Below, one piece after another: positions 4,589 to 7,606 of a stretch of 7,606 nucleotides of DNA (within the stretch, counting starts at the first letter, position 1; each line of letters starts with the position of its first letter). Origin of the DNA: Prevotella sp. UBA746 (GTDB lineage Bacteria > Bacteroidota > Bacteroidia > Bacteroidales > Bacteroidaceae); NCBI GenBank assembly GCA_002298545.1, contig DBKQ01000112.1, positions 6,011 through 13,616 of the forward strand, read 5' to 3'. The position numbers and the translations under genes are program-made. The notes under the pieces were generated by a model, which had not been told where the DNA came from, searched no databases, and saw nothing but the letters and a program-made list of their open reading frames with translations.

Positions 4589-5764
4589 TTATTTTTGAAT
4601 AAGCAGTACGATTGTTTTCAGGGCGATGTCAAACAAAACGATTTTTGCGTTAGCGTTCTGTCCGATGTCGCGTATGCCGCGGTCGAAGAGTTCTGTCAGT
4701 TCCACCACGTTAGCCTCGTTGATGAAGCGTGCGAAATTCTTCGAGAAGTCCTCCTCCTCGGCAGTCATATAGTTGAGCTCCGGATTATGGAAGTTGTATA
4801 TGAAGTTTTCCCTTATAAGATGGATGAAGTAAGTCAGCATCCGCTTTTGCTTCTCTCTTCCGTATTGGGCTATAACTTCGCTCCATTTCTTCAGGTCCTT
4901 AATCTTGCGCATGTATGCGAGTCGCATGAGCATGATGAACATGTCGAGAAACATTCTGTTTTCGTTTCCTGCATCAAGTTCCTTCATCGCCGTCAGCCAG
5001 TTGCCGTTTGCTACTCTTGCTATGCGTTTTGCCACTTCCGGAGCTATGTAGCGCTTTTCCACGAGGGCTTTCTCCAGTGTAGGAGTGTCTATTTTCTTGA
5101 TGTCAAAGCGTTGTGTTCGGCTGCGTATCGTTTCAAGAAGTTTCTCCGGCTCCTCGCATACCATTATGAAGACGGTCATGTGGGGCGGTTCCTCAATCAG
5201 TTTCAGCAGACTGTTTGCGCATTCGCCGTTCATTCTCTCCGGCAGCCATATGATGCAGACTTTGTATCCGCCCTGACTTGATTTCATGCTCAGCTTGCGG
5301 ATTAGCGATTCGCTTTCGCCCACGCTGATTCTTGCCTGCTGGTTTTCGGCTTTCATTGCCGTGAGCCACTGGTCGATGGAGAAGTAAGGACTTTGGTTAA
5401 GCACCTGCAGCCATTCCTTTGCAAAGTCGTCGCTCGTCATCTTATGGTCGGAGCCGGTTCCTGCCGGTTTTATGACGGGGTAGGAGAACAAGAGGTCGGG
5501 ATGCGAATATTTTGCGAGCATCGCTTCAGCATTCCTTCTCTTCTCTGGCGATAGCTCCGGCATATTCTTTGCAGCTTCAGCTTCGAGAGGGTCGCTGTCG
5601 TCCCGTTCGCCGAGCAGAAAAGATGCCAGGGCAAGAGCCAATGCCATCTTGCCGCACCCCATTGGACCGCATAGCAGCATGGCGTGAGGCACTCGGTTTT
5701 CAGCTACGAGTTGCAGCAGTTGCCTTTTGGCTTCTTCTTGTCCGATAACGTCTCTGAATTTCAT
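4589..5764 (-). CDS. holB: DNA polymerase III clamp loader subunit delta prime
   Basis: The 391-residue product is an AAA+ clamp-loader protein that helps load the sliding clamp on DNA. It opens with MKFRDVIGQEEAKRQLLQLV, then a P-loop GPMGCGK (33-39). Residues about 60-145 form an insertion with SHPDLLFSYPVI (87-98); no zinc-binding cysteine quartet is visible there, unlike E. coli delta prime. A Walker-B-like strand (KVCIIWLPERMN, 168-179) precedes NSLLKLIEEPP (184-194), the family hallmark, and SRTQRFD (215-221) stands where the SRC/arginine-finger motif lies. The C-terminal half (about 250-391) is helical as in the collar domain. Met40 replaces the usual Ser/Thr after the P-loop lysine, so nucleotide hydrolysis is doubtful, as in other delta primes. 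It is the first gene of the holB-ricT-gldH group, with a likely promoter about 50 nt upstream. DnaX (tau/gamma) is excluded by the short length and lack of its C-terminal domain. Confidence 0.92.
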   Translation of the reverse strand: MKFRDVIGQEEAKRQLLQLVAENRVPHAMLLCGPMGCGKMALALALASFLLGERDDSDPLEAEAAKNMPELSPEKRRNAEAMLAKYSHPDLLFSYPVIKPAGTGSDHKMTSDDFAKEWLQVLNQSPYFSIDQWLTAMKAENQQARISVGESESLIRKLSMKSSQGGYKVCIIWLPERMNGECANSLLKLIEEPPHMTVFIMVCEEPEKLLETIRSRTQRFDIKKIDTPTLEKALVEKRYIAPEVAKRIARVANGNWLTAMKELDAGNENRMFLDMFIMLMRLAYMRKIKDLKKWSEVIAQYGREKQKRMLTYFIHLIRENFIYNFHNPELNYMTAEEEDFSKNFARFINEANVVELTELFDRGIRDIGQNANAKIVLFDIALKTIVLLIQK

Positions 5765-5814
5765 TTCTTCTTGTATATCACCTTTCCGTAGGTTTCAATT
5801 TCTTTTCTTTTTTG

Positions 5815-5822
5815 CAAACTTA
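5815..5822 (-). promoter_or_regulatory. Probable -7 element of the holB operon promoter
   Basis: On the minus strand TAAGTTTG (5815-5822) fits TAnnTTTG and lies about 50 nt before the holB ATG. I see no TTTG at the proper distance upstream; the nearest is 32 nt away (5855-5858), so the -33 element is weak or absent. An AAGG stretch (about 5782-5785 on the minus strand) may serve ribosome binding but is far from the start. Confidence 0.5.
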
Positions 5823-5958
5823 CTAAAAATTATCGACTTTTCTTTTTTTATTCGCAAAAAACATGTTGGTCATGGTGTTTTAAGGTGGAATTTTTATCAA
5901 AACAGGGGGAATATAATGTTTGTTTTTTAATTTTTTATTTATTGCTTTCCGTTCTTCC

Positions 5959-5989
5959 TGTGTTGTTTGGATAATTAGTGTTACCTTTG
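5959..5989 (+). promoter_or_regulatory. Promoter of the sugar symporter gene
   Basis: TACCTTTG (5982-5989) is a full match to the Bacteroidota -7 consensus, and TGTG (5959-5962), 19 nt upstream, matches three of four positions of the -33 element TTTG. The leader would be about 35 nt. The same 266-nt gap (5765-6030) carries the divergent holB promoter. No clear operator for a sugar regulator was recognised. Confidence 0.7.
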
Positions 5990-6030
5990 CGGCGTATAAA
6001 AATACTAACCTAATAAAATAGTCAAGAATA

Positions 6031-7491
6031 ATGGAACAAGAACAAAAAGGTAGCAAGTCCTACCTTATCTCAATTGTTATGGTTGCCGTGTTGGGCGGAC
6101 TTCTCTTCGGATACGATACGGCTGTTATTTCCGGTGCGGAGAAGGGGCTTCAGGCTTTCTTCAAAAGCTCCCTGGATTTTGAGTATACTGACTTTATGCA
6201 CGGATTCACTTCGTCGAGTGCGCTTATAGGCTGCATCATCGGAAGTGCGTTGTCCGGATTGTTTGCCAGTCGTTTCGGCAGAAAGCGCTCCTTGATATTT
6301 GCCGGAGTTTGTTTCTTCCTTTCGGCATGGGGCTCAATGGAACCGGAAACCTACATTCTGCCGCAGGGCAATGCCAACATGACCCTGCTCGTAGTATTCA
6401 ATATCTACCGTGTGCTTGGCGGAATAGGTGTCGGCATGGCATCGGCTATCTGTCCGATGTATATCGGCGAGGTCGCTCCGAGCAATATCCGCGGAATGCT
6501 TGTAAGCTGGAACCAGTTTGCAATCATCTTCGGTCAGCTGGTAGTTTATTTCGTTAATTTCATCATTCTCGGTTCTCATGCCAATCCGTTGTATGATGCC
6601 ATGGGGCAGATTGCAAACTGGGCGGATTGCCAGTGGACGGTGGAGACCGGCTGGCGCTATATGTTCGGCAGCGAGTGTGTGCCGGCAGGACTCTTCACTT
6701 TGCTTATCTGCTTCGTGCCGGAGACACCGCGCTATCTGGTCATGATAGGACAGGACGACAAGGCGCGCAGTATCCTCACCCGTATTAACGGTAGCCGTGT
6801 TGCCGACGAGATCATCAATGATATTAAGAACACCATTACGGTAAAGACGGAAAAGCTTTTCTCTTATGGCTTCATGTGTATTTTCGTGGGCGTCATGCTC
6901 AGTGTGTTCCAGCAGGCAGTCGGTATCAATGCCGTATTATATTATGCTCCGCGAATCTTCCAGGATATGGGTATGCAGAACCCTATGGTGCAGACAGTCA
7001 TTATGGGTATCGTGAATATCTCGTTCACCCTTGTTGCCGTGTTCACCGTTGAGAAACTTGGTAGAAAGCCATTGCTTATCTGGGGCTCAATCGGCATGGC
7101 TATCGGTGCCCTCGGCGTTGCCCTGACGTTTGGCAATCCGTCTCTCGGCACTCTTACGATGATTAGTATAATGGTTTACAGTGCAAGCTTCATGTTCTCA
7201 TGGGGACCTATCGCATGGGTGCTCATTGCTGAGCTCTTCCCTAACACTATACGTGGTGCTGCTGTTGCCATTGCCGTTGCCTTCCAGTGGATATTCAACT
7301 TTATAGTAAGTTCTACTTTCGTGCCGATGTTCAACATGCACCTTACTGAGGGTGACGATTTCGGCCACTGGTTTACTTACGGACTCTATGGCGTTATCTG
7401 CGTCCTTGCCGCCCTGTTCGTCTGGAAACTTGTTCCTGAAACAAAAGGCAAGAGTCTTGAGGATATGTCGAAACTGTGGAGAAAGGAATAA
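6031..7491 (+). CDS. xylE: Sugar/proton symporter of the MFS sugar-porter family, XylE-like (probable D-xylose transporter)
   Basis: The 486-residue product has the twelve hydrophobic segments of an inner-membrane MFS sugar porter and is close in length and sequence to E. coli XylE (491 residues). It starts with GGLLFGYDTAVISG (22-35), where Asp29 corresponds to the proton-coupling Asp27 of XylE. The loop 2-3 motif is GLFASRFGRKR (76-86); Arg127, Glu147 and Arg154 match the XylE charge network. Sugar-contacting residues are kept: Gln162 in NQFAIIFGQ, Gln294 and Gln295 in FQQAVGIN, and Asn300. PETPR (230-234) and PETKG (469-473) are the family signatures at the ends of the two halves. Xylose is the best guess because the binding residues agree with XylE; other pentoses or hexoses remain possible. 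No xylose enzyme gene is in the window. No Shine-Dalgarno sequence is seen. It is transcribed alone from its own promoter, divergent from holB. Confidence 0.9.
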   Translation: MEQEQKGSKSYLISIVMVAVLGGLLFGYDTAVISGAEKGLQAFFKSSLDFEYTDFMHGFTSSSALIGCIIGSALSGLFASRFGRKRSLIFAGVCFFLSAWGSMEPETYILPQGNANMTLLVVFNIYRVLGGIGVGMASAICPMYIGEVAPSNIRGMLVSWNQFAIIFGQLVVYFVNFIILGSHANPLYDAMGQIANWADCQWTVETGWRYMFGSECVPAGLFTLLICFVPETPRYLVMIGQDDKARSILTRINGSRVADEIINDIKNTITVKTEKLFSYGFMCIFVGVMLSVFQQAVGINAVLYYAPRIFQDMGMQNPMVQTVIMGIVNISFTLVAVFTVEKLGRKPLLIWGSIGMAIGALGVALTFGNPSLGTLTMISIMVYSASFMFSWGPIAWVLIAELFPNTIRGAAVAIAVAFQWIFNFIVSSTFVPMFNMHLTEGDDFGHWFTYGLYGVICVLAALFVWKLVPETKGKSLEDMSKLWRKE

Positions 7492-7497
7492 ACGCCA

Positions 7498-7514
7498 GTA
7501 GCGGTAAATGCTAC
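7498..7514. other. Weak hairpin after the symporter gene
   Basis: GTAGC (7498-7502) and GCTAC (7510-7514) can pair around a 7-nt loop, seven nt after the stop codon. No T-run follows, so it is at best a weak or factor-dependent transcript end. No better terminator was found before the window edge. Confidence 0.3.
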
Positions 7515-7517
7515 ATG

Positions 7518-7563
7518 TCCCGATATGATTAAAAAGTATATCCCGATATGATTAAAAAGTATA
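7518..7563. repeat. Perfect 23-bp tandem duplication
   Basis: The 23 bases 7518-7540 are repeated without change at 7541-7563 (each begins TCCCGATATGATTAAAAAGT). The duplication is intergenic, behind the symporter gene. A palindrome overlaps its end: TATATGC (7560-7566) and GCATATA (7572-7578) around AAAAA. Confidence 0.9.
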
Positions 7564-7589
7564 TGCAAAAAGCATATAATTAAAAGAAA

Positions 7590-7606
7590 GAGGGTGTGTC
7601 AAAAGC
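7590..7606. mobile_element. Possible terminal inverted repeat of an insertion sequence, at window edge
   Basis: The last bases, GAGGGTGTGTCAAAAGC, resemble the outer ends of several insertion-sequence families (IS5/IS1182-like ends of the form GAGGGTGTGTCAAAA), as far as I recall. The element itself would lie beyond the window, so neither a transposase nor the partner end can be seen. Treat as a hint only. Confidence 0.35.

Noticed and set aside
4595..5281. 228-codon plus-strand frame opposite holB
   Set aside because: Shadow of holB; no domain and no start signals.

Overview
The window looks like chromosomal DNA of a Bacteroidota species, most probably Prevotella or a close relative. The evidence is a GldH-type lipoprotein, a RicT/PSP1 protein with the Bacteroidota-type cysteine motifs, a tRNA without encoded CCA, and three promoters that fit the Bacteroidota consensus (TTTG, about 19 nt, TAnnTTTG) rather than the E. 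coli one. The genus is inferred from general resemblance, not from a marker gene.

Left part (1-1842, minus strand): in transcription order, a START-like domain protein, a small exported protein with a possible winged-helix-like C-terminus, an ECF sigma factor, and the beginning of a single-pass membrane protein that is probably the sigma factor's partner (anti-sigma type) and runs off the window. The last three are spaced 13 and 8 nt apart and are probably one transcript. The START-like gene has its own good promoter and a leader of about 140 nt that holds a long AT-rich hairpin.

Middle (1843-2583): about 550 nt without an intact gene, but not empty. It holds the START-gene promoter, an intrinsic terminator on the minus strand, and just upstream of that a 51-codon open stretch with no start that reads like the C-terminal tail of a secreted Bacteroidota protein, i.e. 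a decayed gene. A CAU-anticodon tRNA (elongator Met) follows on the plus strand with a perfect promoter and a strong terminator. Between the tRNA and the next convergent gene lie two copies of a 16-bp hairpin-forming repeat.

Right-centre (2584-5764, minus strand): a conserved-looking operon holB (clamp-loader delta prime), ricT-like PSP1 protein, gldH. ricT and gldH are one base apart. A small tandem repeat array (9- and 11-bp units) sits directly before the ricT start.

Right (5765-7606): a divergent promoter region, then a plus-strand gene for a XylE-like sugar/proton symporter with the xylose-binding residues conserved. Behind it are a perfect 23-bp tandem duplication, a small palindrome, and at the very edge a sequence resembling an insertion-sequence terminal repeat.

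Most of the window is ordinary housekeeping or core accessory content. The points most worth a second look are the exported protein coupled to the ECF sigma factor, the gene remnant that kept its terminator, and the three families of small repeats.
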